DNA from: Angomonas deanei
Taxonomy: Eukaryota; Euglenozoa; Kinetoplastea; Trypanosomatida; Trypanosomatidae
Assembly (NCBI GenBank): GCA_903995115.1
Contig: LR877154.1
Location: forward strand, 496,001-560,000
Reading direction: 5' to 3'
Length of the DNA stretch: 64,000 nucleotides
Shown here piece after piece: positions 9,902-21,278 of this stretch; the first letter of the stretch is position 1; each line of letters opens with the position of its first letter. A program made the position numbers and the translations under genes. A model generated the notes under the pieces. The model was given only the letters and a program-made list of their open reading frames with translations, had not been told where the DNA came from and made no database searches.

Positions 9902-10297
9902 TGGCTTATTTAATTTTATTTTATTTTTTTGATGAAAAAAAGATTAATTTTTTTTTATTTTGGAGAGGGATCCCAGAGGTGACTCGCTCTATTTTTTTTT
10001 AAAAAAAAAAATAGAAAGAAGGGGAAATGAGAGTTTTTCCGATTTTTTTTTTTTGAAAAAGAGAAATAACGGAGAGCAAAACATGACGAAAGGCAAAAAA
10101 AAAAAAAAAAAGTGAATGCGACGAGAAAAAACGTGTATAAAAAAAAAAGAGTGAAAAGCAAAACTTTAATATCAACGCAATGTTGTCAAAAACAAAAACA
10201 AAAACAATTAACGATATAAAAACAAGCACAATGAGGAAAACAAAAAGGGAAAAACGCATTTTCTTTCTTTTCTATTACTATTGCTTTTTCCTCCTGC
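9902..10297. other. Intergenic, homopolymer-rich
   Basis: A and T runs only, with purine-rich tracts. No gene is seen. Confidence 0.5.
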
Positions 10298-10750
10298 TTA
10301 CGTCATCGCCTCCACCACGGGACCTCTCCCGCCCTCATAGCAGCAGGCCCCCGGAAACTGACCCACCGACGTCATTTCCAGTAATTGCTGTTGAATCGCA
10401 CACCCCGTGCACCAGTAGGCCGCACAGCAATCCGTGGCGCTGCTGCCCGCGATGCCGTAATGCTTTCGCATGTTCTGACGAACCGTCATCGTGCAACAAC
10501 ACACAGCCAGACCACCGGTCATGGCGTTCGCGCAGGTCAGGCAGGCACAGGAGACGATATCGAGCGAGGGCGAGGCGTGATTCAGTCGGTATTGCTGACG
10601 GGACAGTTGACACGGCGCACAGCACCAACACTCCATGAAGGAGTTGAGCTCACGGCAGAGGTGAAAGAGAGAGTAGTGCCAAGGCCGCTCGACCCTGCCG
10701 GCCATGGAGGGAGGGACTTCAAGATCTTGGGGGATCGGTGCTTTACTCAT
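10298..10750 (-). CDS. PLAC8/Ama1-family protein, copy 10 (shortest)
   Basis: At 150 residues this is the shortest member, with a tail of only about 20 residues. The core is WHYSLFHLCRELNSF, CCAPCQLSRQQYRLNHA, a hydrophobic middle, RKHYGIAG and AIQQQLLEMTSVGQFPGACC, ending EAMT. The first Cys block has lost Cys residues (SLFHLC where copy 7 has SLCYCC), and RDRYG is RKHYG. The frame is whole, so it may be a functional variant. Confidence 0.8.
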   Translation of the reverse strand: MSKAPIPQDLEVPPSMAGRVERPWHYSLFHLCRELNSFMECWCCAPCQLSRQQYRLNHASPSLDIVSCACLTCANAMTGGLAVCCCTMTVRQNMRKHYGIAGSSATDCCAAYWCTGCAIQQQLLEMTSVGQFPGACCYEGGRGPVVEAMT

Positions 10751-11240
10751 TTTTTATATTTTTGCTTTTTTTTTTGTTAGGATGTTGTTTAATGAATGTT
10801 TCTTTTTTTTTTTTTTTGGCAGCGGACCAAACTTCTTTTTTTTTTTTTTTATGATTTGTTCACCGGATTGAAAAAAAGAAAAAGAGGGAGAGTGAGGAAA
10901 GATATCATTTCAAATAATAATAATAAAAAAAGAAAATAAAAAAGGCAACGAATCATTAATAATAAACAACCAAAGCAGACAAAATTGTGAGTTCAACAAG
11001 AAAAAAACAACTATTATCATCTATTATACAATGGGGGATGGCAATTGGATGCAAAAAAAAAAAAAAAGTGATGTAGGGAGACACAAATAATCAGAAAAAA
11101 TAAATACAAAAAAAAAAACAGCATTTCTTTCGAAATCACAGCCATAAAAAAAAAAAAAAAGAGGGGAATGGACTGAAAATTCTACAACAACAAAAAAAAA
11201 AAATATATGTTCGGTTTATTCTTATTCAATATTATTCATT
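10751..11240. other. Intergenic, homopolymer-rich
   Basis: Long T runs near 10802-10817 and 10836-10850, and A runs near 11053-11067 and 11147-11160. No gene is seen. Confidence 0.5.
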
Positions 11241-12014
11241 TTATTCCATGCTCGCCGTCGTCGGCTGAGGCAGCTGTTCCAAAAAGTAACTCCCACCGAA
11301 GTGTTCATTCCCCGCCATCTCCACCAAGTCCTGCGCTAACACACAACACGGACACCACATCACCAGGCAACAGTCCTTGAACTTCTCACCGCCGTCGTTA
11401 ATCTGACTTCGGCCTTTCGTATTCGCGGAGACGGAGTTGATCCCCATCAGGTGGTACCACAGCCGCACACGTCGTCGGACTTGATAAGAAAAGTAAATCC
11501 CTGGCGGATTGAACCACAACAAGCACGAAAAAAGGGCGGTGGAAAAGCACACCGGAATGTGCTGCTCCTCCTTCCCATGATATAAAATATTATACTGACG
11601 GGAGAGTTGACAGCAATAACAGAAAATAACCTCATTCCGGACGCTGCAGATATCGGGGACGTAATATTGTAATAACGTATCCGAGTAACAACACAAACAG
11701 CAGTCGGTGAGATCGGTATGGAAGCGCTCGACACTGTTGGGGTCCCCCGTCGTGCTACTATCGTTCTCGATGGCTTGCTGTGCCGCCTGTCTCGCCTGTT
11801 TTTCTTCCGCCTTGTGTTGCTTGCGTAATGCGGCTTCTTGTTTTTTACGTTCCTTTTCTTCCTTTTTGCGTTCTTCCTTTTGACGCTTGGCGAGGTAGGA
11901 GCTCATGCCGCCGCCACTGGTGCCGTCCGCAGTGTACGCGCTCGCATAATAGTTGGTCTCGTTCATCTCGGACTGATTCCCTAGCGGGTTGGACTCTGTT
12001 GTGTATTCACTCAT
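11241..12014 (-). CDS. Diverged PLAC8-like protein, copy 11
   Basis: This 257-residue protein keeps the PLAC8 outline but is far from the rest. It has a highly charged Lys/Glu helix (about residues 43-85), then CCLCCYSD, FCYCCQLSRQYNILYHG, a hydrophobic middle, RRRVRLWYHLMG and a late Cys block (CCLVMWCPCCVLAQDLVEM) with FGGSYFLEQ instead of FPGACCY. An insert of about 15 residues separates WYHLMG from the late Cys block. It is the most upstream array gene in transcription order and could be the oldest lineage. The terminal YMT is absent (it ends ASME). Confidence 0.7.
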   Translation of the reverse strand: MSEYTTESNPLGNQSEMNETNYYASAYTADGTSGGGMSSYLAKRQKEERKKEEKERKKQEAALRKQHKAEEKQARQAAQQAIENDSSTTGDPNSVERFHTDLTDCCLCCYSDTLLQYYVPDICSVRNEVIFCYCCQLSRQYNILYHGKEEQHIPVCFSTALFSCLLWFNPPGIYFSYQVRRRVRLWYHLMGINSVSANTKGRSQINDGGEKFKDCCLVMWCPCCVLAQDLVEMAGNEHFGGSYFLEQLPQPTTASME

Positions 12015-12554
12015 TTTTTTATTATTTTACGATGAAATAGATATAATGCTAGTCAAAAATTAGGGATACAATTATGTAATGGGAAAGGGAATTTTTTTTT
12101 TTTCTAAAAAACTAGAAATGCTTTTTTTTGTTGTTGTTTGTTTGTTTATGAGAATAAAACAAAACTGAGGAGAGAAGAGCAATAGAAGAGGTTCACACCG
12201 TGCAGAGAAATTCTATTTTTTTATTCAACGTCAACGACACTTTACTTTTTATTTTATTATTTTTTAGTATAACAATGACGATGCTAAAATGTCAGAAATA
12301 TCGATAAAGTACAGTATTATTATTTTTTTCATTGTTTTTTTTTTTTTTTTTTTGTTACAGTGAAATGACTCATATACATGAATAGATATCATTATTTTCA
12401 AATAGGATAAAAAGAAAAAAAAAAAAACGATGCTGGAAAAAAAAAAAAACAATGAAATGATCTACAGAAAAAAACTCACGAAATAAAAAGAAAAATCATA
12501 CTATTAATATTATTATTATTATTTGTTTTCGTTTCCTTTTTATTACTCATTCAA
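12015..12554. other. Intergenic, homopolymer-rich
   Basis: T17 near 12338-12354, A runs and ATT/TAT tracts near 12505-12525. No gene is seen. Confidence 0.5.
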
Positions 12555-14948
12555 TTAATAATAATACACCACCGCCTTTCCGTCGTCTCCCGCGCACGCG
12601 AGTACACCTGGCAGAGCGGCGGTCTCTCGCACCGCGGCGGTACAGGCCCCTAGTCCATACAAGCACTTTCCCTCATTGGCGTCGAAAACAAAACATTTCC
12701 CTCGCCATCGCCGCTAAAGATAATATTTTGAAATCGATTCTCACGACGGTTGTAGTGATTGAGTACATTGAGGGAATAAATAAAGTCTCGGTGATCCTCA
12801 AAAGTGTGTAACGGTTGAAAATTTTTGCGAGGCTCTAAAATTTTAATCTTCTTATCCGCCCCGCACGTGACGACTTGGGGAATGTAACTATAATTGCCAG
12901 TGTTTTCGTCGGGTGCGTGGTAGACCTGGTCGTTGGTGTCATAGTAATGATTGTTAAATAAAAATTGGATCTCGGTTAAGGAGCCGCCGGGGTGGACAAT
13001 GTCGGAGAATACTTTTTGGCTGTTACGCGTGCGGACGTCAGCGATCGTCAGGGCGCCTACTTCATCCCCATAAGCGGCAATGAGCGGCGTACCCCCGGCT
13101 TCCTCCACTTCCTCGCCGTGATTCATGAAAGCGGTCGGCATATACACCGCGCGTAGGGCCGTCAGGGCACCTTTCTTGGTGGCAAACGTATGCGTCGACT
13201 GCGCCTGCTGCAAGTCCCAGATTTTCAAAATCCCTTTTTTGTCGCCGGAGAGGACAAAATTATAATTCCAGTTGAAGTGGGTGATGGCACTCTTATGCGC
13301 GTTGGCCAGCACGGCGCTCTCTTTTCGTTTCGCGGAAATGTTAAACATTGGTATTTTATACAAACGGAGAGAACGGTCGTAGCTGGAACTTAACAATAAC
13401 GTATTCGCGGCGTTGACTTCTACTTTGGAGATGGTGGAGCTGTGGCCGAGGAGCTCCACACACCGGGCGGGGGAGCTCTGATCGTACAAGATTTCCCCCT
13501 CCAAGCTCATCAAGTTATTCGCGTTACCGGTATTTTTCAGAAACGAATCCCACAGGCAAACCTTGTTGTCCATGCCGCCGCTGACGATACGGCCATCGGA
13601 GAGGCAGCGACAGCACGTCACCCACTCCGTGTGGCCAAAGTTTTTATTATAAAGGGTCTTGATGTTCCGCATGCTGTAGAGGTCGAACACTTTTAGCCCA
13701 TGGTCGGCACCCCCCAACGACACACAGCGGACCCGGTCGTGGCATCAAATCATTTTTATTCTGCTTGTTCACCTTGGTCTTGTGTTTCGCGGAAAATCGA
13801 TTGTAATAATTATTAATGTTTAACACATCCATACAAAATAAATTACGGTCACTGGCGTCAAAAATGGCGCCCTCGGGGTTCAACGGGCCTGTCGTCCACG
13901 ACGAGTACAAATCCTTGTTCGACACCAGAAAATAATTATTACGTTCGTCTTGCAGGGTGACGGGATTGAGAATAGTAGTGTCGTTGTGGTGCTGGGCGAA
14001 GGGGTCGTCCTCCCCCTCGCTGCCTTCCTCCTCCTCCTCCTCCCCTTCCGGCTTGCCCATGTAGCGCAAATCATTATTCACATTGTCGGGGCCGTTAATG
14101 TAATTGTAATTGCTACAATTGTGGCAGTAATAAAAGTTGTACACCTCGGGGTTGACGGCGGCGCCGTTTTTGGTACCGCCAGCGTTCTGCAGGACGCCAG
14201 CGGCGAGGGAGGCACGGCGGGAGGCAGAGGAGCCCGAGGTGGCGGAGCTTTTCCGTTTCTCCTTGCTAGGGTCCACCTCGGTTCTCGCGATGCTGGGATC
14301 CTTCAACAAGACCGCGCCCTTGCTGGAGCGGCGCTTTCCGCCAGGGATGGCAGAGGCATAGTTGGCAGAGCTAATATTGCTCTGTCCTCGCGGCTGGGAG
14401 CGTGGGTTGGGCGTCTGCAGCTCCCCTAGCGAGTCACTCGGCTGCCGTACGTTATTTTCATAAAAATCGGACTTGGAGGGGGATAAATTATTGGTGAAAT
14501 ATTCATCCTGCAGTGCCTCGATATCCCGTTCCAAGGAGCCCGCCCCGCCGCTGCTGCTGTAGTTCCCACCGGAGAGGGAGGGACGGCGGGCGGAGGGGGT
14601 CGACTCACGTCGCTTGCTACTCTCATTGCGCATGTACGACCCTGGCGTGTGTTGAGCCATGGACGGTGACGGCGTGAAGACATCCGATACATACGTCACT
14701 TCACCCGTCCCTTTCCTCGCACTGCTAGCGGGTGCCTTGCTCGCTCGCTTGGCGCTACCCCCAGTAGAGGGTTTGCGCTTGACAGAGGAGGGATGTGCAA
14801 TAGATGTTTTCTTCTTGGCGGAGGGTACTTTACTTTTTGGGACGCGTGGTGGGGTGGCGGCGACGGGTAAGATACCGACGGAAGTACGGCGGGCGGGGCC
14901 GCTGGAGAAGTTGGAGCCTTGTACGCCAAAGTCCAAGTCGGAGTTCAT
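12555..14948 (-). CDS. WD40-repeat protein with long basic/Ser-rich N-terminus, two frame breaks
   Basis: The first 380 or so residues are low complexity: Ser/Lys/Pro-rich with several RRxS-type sites, then an acidic stretch. The C-terminal half is a WD40 propeller with segments such as VCLWDS, LLGHSSTISKVEV, GILKIWDL, KIKILEP and a final ACAGDDGKAVVYYY. Two breaks interrupt it. Near 13740 the frame passes from NKNDL to CHDRVRCVSLGGADHGLKVF, and near 12690 from GDGEGNV to FVFDANEGKCLYGLG. The second sits at a T4 run, where one extra T restores the frame. Homology continues past both, so I annotate one gene to the stop at 12555-12557. No family beyond WD40 is recognised. Confidence 0.7.
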
Positions 14949-15927
14949 TTTATTTTTTTTTTTGACTTTTTTATTGGATAATAATAAAATATTTTTTTTT
15001 TTTCTTTCTTCTGGATCTTTGGAAGAGGAGAAAAAAAGAGAGAAAGAAGTGATTGTGAAATAGTGAAATATTTCATCATAAAATAATTCATTTTCAAATG
15101 TTTTTTATTTATTTATTTTTTTCGTTTATATAAATAATCCTATTCATCTTTTTTTTTCTTCGTGCTTTTTTTTTTTTTTTAAATGGTTCTTAAAAATAAA
15201 AAATGAAAAACTCTCCGCTAATGACATATATGTTCTTTCTTTTCTTTTCTTTTTTTGAAGATGTATTTATTCCACTTTATGTCTATAATCATTATTATTT
15301 TTGTGCGCGATTCTTTTTTTTTTTTTTTGCTTGTTTGTCATTATCTATTGTTCGTAAAAAAAAAAGAAAATTCTTTCTTTTTTTCGCCGGTTTTCATATT
15401 TTTATTTTTCAAAAAAAAAAAAAACATCGTCTTGAATTATTTTTTTAAAATCTATAAAACAAAACAAGGGTTCATGGAATGAAAGAAAAGAATACAGCTT
15501 TTCTATTGTTCTTTTTTATATTAGAACGCTATTTTTTTTTTTTCTTTCTTTTTAGTTCCTTTTATTTCATTATATACTTTTTGCGCTATCCGTGTTCTTA
15601 TGATATTTTGTTGTTGTTTTGTTGGTTTTATTTATTTATTTTTTTTTTTTTGTTTTATTGTATTTTTTTATATATATATGTATGTTATACGTGATAACAA
15701 GAATCTACCTATCGGAACACAAAAAAAAAAATGGGTTTTCTTTTCCAAAAATCTTTTTACAGATATTTTCCTTCCTAAGTGTTGTCGGAAACCTCAAAAA
15801 CTGGAAAAAAAAAAAATGTAAAAAAAGAATCTAATTTTAATAAAAAAAAATGTGCTTCTATAAATATATATCGTGTTTTTTCAAAATCTGAGTGCTCTAT
15901 GCAAAAAAAAAAAAAAAAAAACAGCCA
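14949..15927. other. Long T-rich intergenic region
   Basis: Nearly 1 kb of T-rich plus-strand sequence with many homopolymers. Short Phe-rich frames occur only because of poly-T. It is one of the longest gene-free stretches in the minus-strand cluster. No RNA gene is recognised. Confidence 0.5.
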
Positions 15928-18137
15928 TTATTCGCAAAAATTCAAAAAAGGTTTCACCGGCAATGTGGCCTCCAAGGCCGACACCAACTCCGCCAGACGC
16001 GCCGGCGCTAGTTTCGGCCTCGTCCGCTGCCGCCTCGCTGGGGTCAGGACGCACCTCACCACACACACCGCCTCATCCGCGGTGAGACGTATCACCAGCT
16101 GATTGGTCTCCACTTGCAAGCGTTGAAATACCTCCGCCACCTGACCCGCTAAGATTTGCTCCTTCGACTCCAGCATGGTGACGAGCCGTGATGGGTTCTT
16201 GGTGTGGACGGGAAGGACGACGGCGGGGAAGTTGGTGGTGAGGGGCGCCTGACGGAGCGCACCTTTGCTGAGCACGGTGGTACACCAGCCCAGATCACGG
16301 CAGGCCTGGCCCTCTAGCGGGCTCCTTCCGTCTAATAACTGCAGTGTGTACTGCTGCCGTGGGACCACTGGCTGCGGTTCCTCGAGATGGTAGGACGAGT
16401 GCCACGGGACTTGTAGATAATCCAGCAGCGCGCGGTCGGGGTTGATGATAGCCTGAACTGTCAGACCACAGCGTAGCTGAAAGACACCCAGGAGATAGCG
16501 GTCGAGGTTGTCGCGACGGGAGAGAAAGTTGGGGTCGGTGTGAAAGATATAAGGCGAGGGTGCGACGACGTTCTGTTTTTGGTTTTGTTGCTGTTTGCGG
16601 ACGCTACGGTCAATAATCTCTTGAAACGCGGGAGGGATCAAGTGCTGTTCATCGACCCTCATGTCGTCCCGGAGGGCTGCATTATGATTAGTATTATTAT
16701 TATTGTTGGTGTGTGTCTCCCCAACAATGCGTGTGTTGACCGCGCCGGTCACGCGGCGGCGGCCGGAGGGCTCGGAGGCACTGTGAGCTAAGTGAGGAAA
16801 CGCACTGGCAGTATTATTATTATTATTATTACCAATGATGACCTTGATATCGTTATTATTATTATTTTCGGTGAGGCGAGTGTTTTTGGGAAAAGAGGGC
16901 GCCTCGCCGGTCGGTGGGGACACCACGGTAACCGTCTTTCTTATTTCATTATTATTATTATTACTGATATTTGTGATGTTGCGAAGGACGTCGCGGGTTG
17001 GCTTGGTGGGCATTTCCTCCTCTCGTTTTGTTTTTCTGCTTTCCGCCACGTCGGGGTTCACCTTATACGGAGAATCTTCCGTGCTTAGTAAAAATAGTTT
17101 TGTCACCGGTACGCGGCGACCGCCGACCGCAATGAGAGAACCCGCGGCGGCCTTCACTGGCGGAGGAAAGTTGCGCTTCTTCTTGTTGAAATAATAATTA
17201 TTAATCATGGGATCCGCCGTTGTCGTCGTTTCCCCTTCTTCCTCATTATTATGATGATTCGTGTTGTACGTGTTCATGGTGGTGGTGACCGTACGTAACT
17301 GAAACTTTCCGTTTGTCTGCGGAATGGTACGAGTGGAGGCCGTCACATCTTCACTATTATTATTATTATTTTCATTCTCTTCATCGTGGTGAGGGCTGTT
17401 TTTATTATTATTGATAATTAGCTTTCGTAGTTCCTCCTCATCCTCGCTATCCTCGTCCTCTTCTATAATGACACTGATGTTTTCCTGATGAAAGGCATTT
17501 TTATCCATCGCAATATTATTAGTATTACAGTAGTGGAAGTATGCTTCTTCCCCCTCTTTTTCTTCGTCGCAACCCTCTACGGTGAACTGTGGCTGCGGTG
17601 GTTGGCCTTCCTTATCGTTAGGAGGATTCTCGTTTAGATGCATATGATGCATCTCTCGCTGTACTTCCTCCTCGGTAGCATCGTGCACAAAGCCGGGAAG
17701 GGCGGGGGCGGGGGTCTCCTGAAGCACGGTACTGAGTACTTTATTCATTGTCGTCGGCGTCAGCAGAAACTGCTCTTCCGTACTATTACGATTAGGATTA
17801 TTGTTCTGTTCGTTGTTGGGGGCAATATTCTTTGGATCTAGCATGGTGTCGTACGCTCCGCCAAAGTACCCAAAAATATTGTAAGCGCCCTCCTGCTGAG
17901 AGGTATTCAACGCCTCTGTATTCATATTATTATTATTATTATGGTAAGTGGTACTGGTGTTGAGGCTGGGGACGTGGAAGCACAGGGAGATATCGGTCGC
18001 GTCGCTCACCATCGATACATTATTATTATTATTAATGGAAATATTATTATTATTATTATTATCGGTTGCCGTCGTGAAGGTATTCGCATTATTATTGTTA
18101 TGTGTCGTATCTTTATTGGTGGTACTGGTCGTCGTGA

Positions 18138-18178
<41 letters not shown>

Positions 18179-18459
18179 TTTAATTCTGGTGGACTTTCCC
18201 AATACACAAAACGCTTCGTGTCTTCTTGCTGCTGAAACCCAAAACGGCATTCCGAAAATGAAAAACCTGTATCATTATTATTATTTTTATTATCCTGTTT
18301 TACTGTTCTAAAATTCGCAGGGGCGTCCGGCGGTGGTAGGTTTTCTTTATTTTGTGATAATAAGCGTAGGAAGGCGCCACCGGAGTGAGCCGCACGGCCA
18401 TCCAGATCCTTTCTTCTCATTCTGTGTTTGCCGTTTCTGCCTAACTCCCTGGGTTGCAT
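15928..18459 (-). CDS. Asn-rich protein of unknown function (843 aa)
   Basis: The frame is unbroken. Residues 1-640 or so are low complexity, with at least ten Asn runs encoded by AAT repeats, Glu/Asp patches and Thr-rich stretches. The last 200 residues are ordered and free of Asn runs: from FLSRRDNLDRYLLGVFQLRC through LPVHTKNPSRLVTMLESKEQ to LPVKPFLNFCE. This suggests one folded C-terminal domain on a disordered arm. I do not recognise the domain. Confidence 0.7.
18141..18178. repeat. (ATT)n microsatellite inside a coding region
   Basis: About 12 ATT units encode an Asn run in the N-terminal part of the unknown protein at 15928-18459. The tract length probably varies between strains. Confidence 0.85.
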
Positions 18460-19092
18460 TTTTAAAAAAAAAACTGAAAAAGAATCTAAATTATTATTTT
18501 CTTTTTCTTTTTTTGGAAAATAAAGAATAATAACGATTCTATTCCGTGGACTACTAATCTCTTTTTTTCCTTTTCAAAAATTAAAAAAAAAATGAAACTA
18601 ATTTTTTTCTTTTTTTTCTTTTTGAAAACGAAATATATATTATTTTTTCTCAAAAGCGAAGAAGGAACGTGTGTACGGTTTTATATAAAAATAAAGGTAA
18701 CACTGTTCTTTTCTTATTTTTTCTATATATATATTTTTATTTTCAAATGTATAAAATAAAATTAAAAAGAGAGGGTAGGGTACTGAAAAAAAAAGGAAAA
18801 AAAAGTAAAAAAAAAAATGGATCTATAAAACTTGTGGAAAAAAAAAAAAGAAAAAAAAGAAAGATTACTATAAAATGTGAAAGAGAGAAAAGGAGTAAAA
18901 GTTTTAGAGCATATATGCACGCACACAAAAAGAAAAGAAAAAAACACCGAGAAAAGAAAAAAAAAAAGTTATAATTGTACTTAGTTAAACGGATAAAAAG
19001 AGAAAATTTAAAAAAAAAAGCTTTTAAGTGGTAAAAACAAAAACAAAAAGATTCAAGCATTTCAAATATAAATAAATATATTTTTTTATTAT
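18460..19092. other. Intergenic, A-rich
   Basis: Purine-rich plus-strand tracts with many A runs. No gene is seen. Confidence 0.5.
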
Positions 19093-20949
19093 TTAATCGA
19101 AAAAGTCATTGCCAGCGGACTTCAGCTGTCCCTGTATCTTCCGTTTCTGTCGTCCTTTTTGCGTATTTCGATGTAAATTTTTATAAAAATCACGGTTATC
19201 CCGTCGTTTTAAATTTTTCTGCACCTGTTGTTTGATGTGTTCCTCGTTGACGTCACCGGTGGAGGTGTAGTTCACGTTGGCTTTCTTTTTGAGGAGAATA
19301 GCCGGACGGGCCTCTCCGTCCTCACTATCACTATCATTATTATCATTATTTTCGCTTTCTTCTTCTTCTTCGGATTCCTCTTCTTCGTCAATGTCTTCAT
19401 CATTGTAGTTGGTGTTACCGTTATCCAGTAGGGTGATCTCTTCTTCTTCATCATTATCATCTTCTTCGCTTTCCTCTTCCTCATCATTTTCACTATCATC
19501 TTCATTTTCGATCGAGGCCCAACGTTCCTTCAATAATTTTTGTAAATCCTCCTCCTCTCGTTTCGTAAAATAACCACTGGCAAACACTTTTTCATCCAGT
19601 CGCGCGTTATTGCGTTTAATATCCTCTTTTAACGAAAGCGACATGACATACCGGTCTGGTAGTTTGAACCGACGTTGAAAAAATAAATTAATATTTTTCA
19701 AATCGCGCTGGAATAATTCCTCGCCGTTGGGGTGGTTGGTCGACACCATTTGAGGAAAATCAATTAGATACACCTCCACGCCACACTTATTATTATTATC
19801 ATCCTTATTCGTTTTATCGATGGGATCGTCGACGAGAATGATATTAAATTCATTAAAGTCCCCGTGAATGAGACCACTCTCCGCCAGCCGTACCATCAGC
19901 TTAATACACTGCTTATACACATGCAGGACGACACTGAGTTCACTGTCATCGCGATCTTCATTGACTGGCACCGCATTATCTTCTTCTTCCTCTTCGTCTT
20001 GATGTATCTTCACACTGCCCAGCTGTTTCACGTTATTTAATAATATTCCCGGAATCTTTTCCATAATGATGGCATGACGGTTGTGGTCGATGGGCCGTGG
20101 AACGGGGAAACCTTCGTTAAACAATAATTTCATAAACGAGTACTCTTTTTGCGCTGCCAGACGAGAAAGATAAAACCAACTTTCGCCACGTTTCTTGTTA
20201 TTTCCCGTGTGTCGATTCTTCCCCTTGTAGTCCCGGTTGCGGGTGACGGTACGGAAGGAGCAGCGCCCTAGTCGTTGTAGTTTCAGCACACACGTTTTAT
20301 AGACTAAACCCTGGATGGGTCTGCCATCCGCGGTGGTGCGGACGGTGCCGCCTCCCACGCTTTGATTATCCAAATAGTGATTGTTCTTTTCATCTTTTTC
20401 ATCTTCCTCATCCAGCTGCACGTGGGCGTAGTTGGTTCGATTGGGGTTTAGTATCTGATCGACTTGGTTACTTTTCAACACTTTTTTAAATTTTCGAATA
20501 TTTTCCTCGTAGACGACATCCATGTAGTTATCGTAGTCGGTCTGGTTGAAGGAGGGGACAGGGTCGGTGTAGGCGCTCTCGCCAGCATTGGTGTGCCGCA
20601 TGTTTTGAAACATGACCTCAATAATATCGGATTCTTTTCCACAGCCGATGCGATGCCCGACGGCGGAACAGCTGCCTCTTTTCAAGAAGGTGCGCAACGC
20701 CAAGTAGTCATAGGCGCCGTACTTCATACGATACCCGTCGTACACTTTATTTTCATGCACAATGAATAGTTTTAGTTTGAGTAGTTTAGATAATACACGC
20801 TTGGTCCCGCCGTGAGGGAGGTTGGCCACTCGCTCGATGAGCGCGGTGGGGGCGACTTCATGATTACGTAATGTCATTTCTAGTGCCGTGAGGACACGGA
20901 AGTCTTCGCTCTCCATGAAGCGCATTTGACTGACATCTAGCTTCACCAT
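19093..20949 (-). CDS. RIO2: RIO2 atypical protein kinase (618 aa)
   Basis: RIO2 is an ATPase/kinase needed for late maturation of the 40S ribosomal subunit. The N-terminal winged helix is present (residues 1-90). An ATP-binding loop reads IGCGKESDI. WFYLSRLAAQKEYSFMKLL and FPVPRPIDHNRHAIIMEKI match the RIO core. The catalytic loop is LIHGDFNEFNIIL and the metal-binding motif is LIDFPQMVS, so all key residues are present. The tail is very acidic, with Asp/Glu/Asn repeats, then basic (KKKANVNY to the end). An acidic insert (DEEEEEDNAVPV) sits between the lobes. The frame is intact. Confidence 0.95.
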   Translation of the reverse strand: MVKLDVSQMRFMESEDFRVLTALEMTLRNHEVAPTALIERVANLPHGGTKRVLSKLLKLKLFIVHENKVYDGYRMKYGAYDYLALRTFLKRGSCSAVGHRIGCGKESDIIEVMFQNMRHTNAGESAYTDPVPSFNQTDYDNYMDVVYEENIRKFKKVLKSNQVDQILNPNRTNYAHVQLDEEDEKDEKNNHYLDNQSVGGGTVRTTADGRPIQGLVYKTCVLKLQRLGRCSFRTVTRNRDYKGKNRHTGNNKKRGESWFYLSRLAAQKEYSFMKLLFNEGFPVPRPIDHNRHAIIMEKIPGILLNNVKQLGSVKIHQDEEEEEDNAVPVNEDRDDSELSVVLHVYKQCIKLMVRLAESGLIHGDFNEFNIILVDDPIDKTNKDDNNNKCGVEVYLIDFPQMVSTNHPNGEELFQRDLKNINLFFQRRFKLPDRYVMSLSLKEDIKRNNARLDEKVFASGYFTKREEEDLQKLLKERWASIENEDDSENDEEEESEEDDNDEEEEITLLDNGNTNYNDEDIDEEEESEEEEESENNDNNDSDSEDGEARPAILLKKKANVNYTSTGDVNEEHIKQQVQKNLKRRDNRDFYKNLHRNTQKGRQKRKIQGQLKSAGNDFFD

Positions 20950-21278
20950 TTTTGGCTAATGATTTTTATTTTTCTTTTTATAATAAAATAAAATAAAAAG
21001 AGTATTCTTTTTTATTATTATTAAAAATAAAGGAAGAAAAGGATGAATGTGTCTTGTGGATTTTTTGTTTTCCGTCCTATTAAAAATGCACAACTTTCTT
21101 TTTTAATTTTATATTTTATTTTTTACTATTTTTCGTTAGTATTGCATTGATGAGAAAACATAAAAAAATAGACATTAAAAAAAAAAGAGTGGCAATGTTT
21201 TTCTCCGTTTTGTTTAGTTTTTTCCTTTTGATGTCATAATTTACAATTTCGAAAAAAAAAAATACCGTTATTTTTTTT
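20950..21278. other. Intergenic, homopolymer-rich
   Basis: T-rich and A-rich tracts. No gene is seen. Confidence 0.5.
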
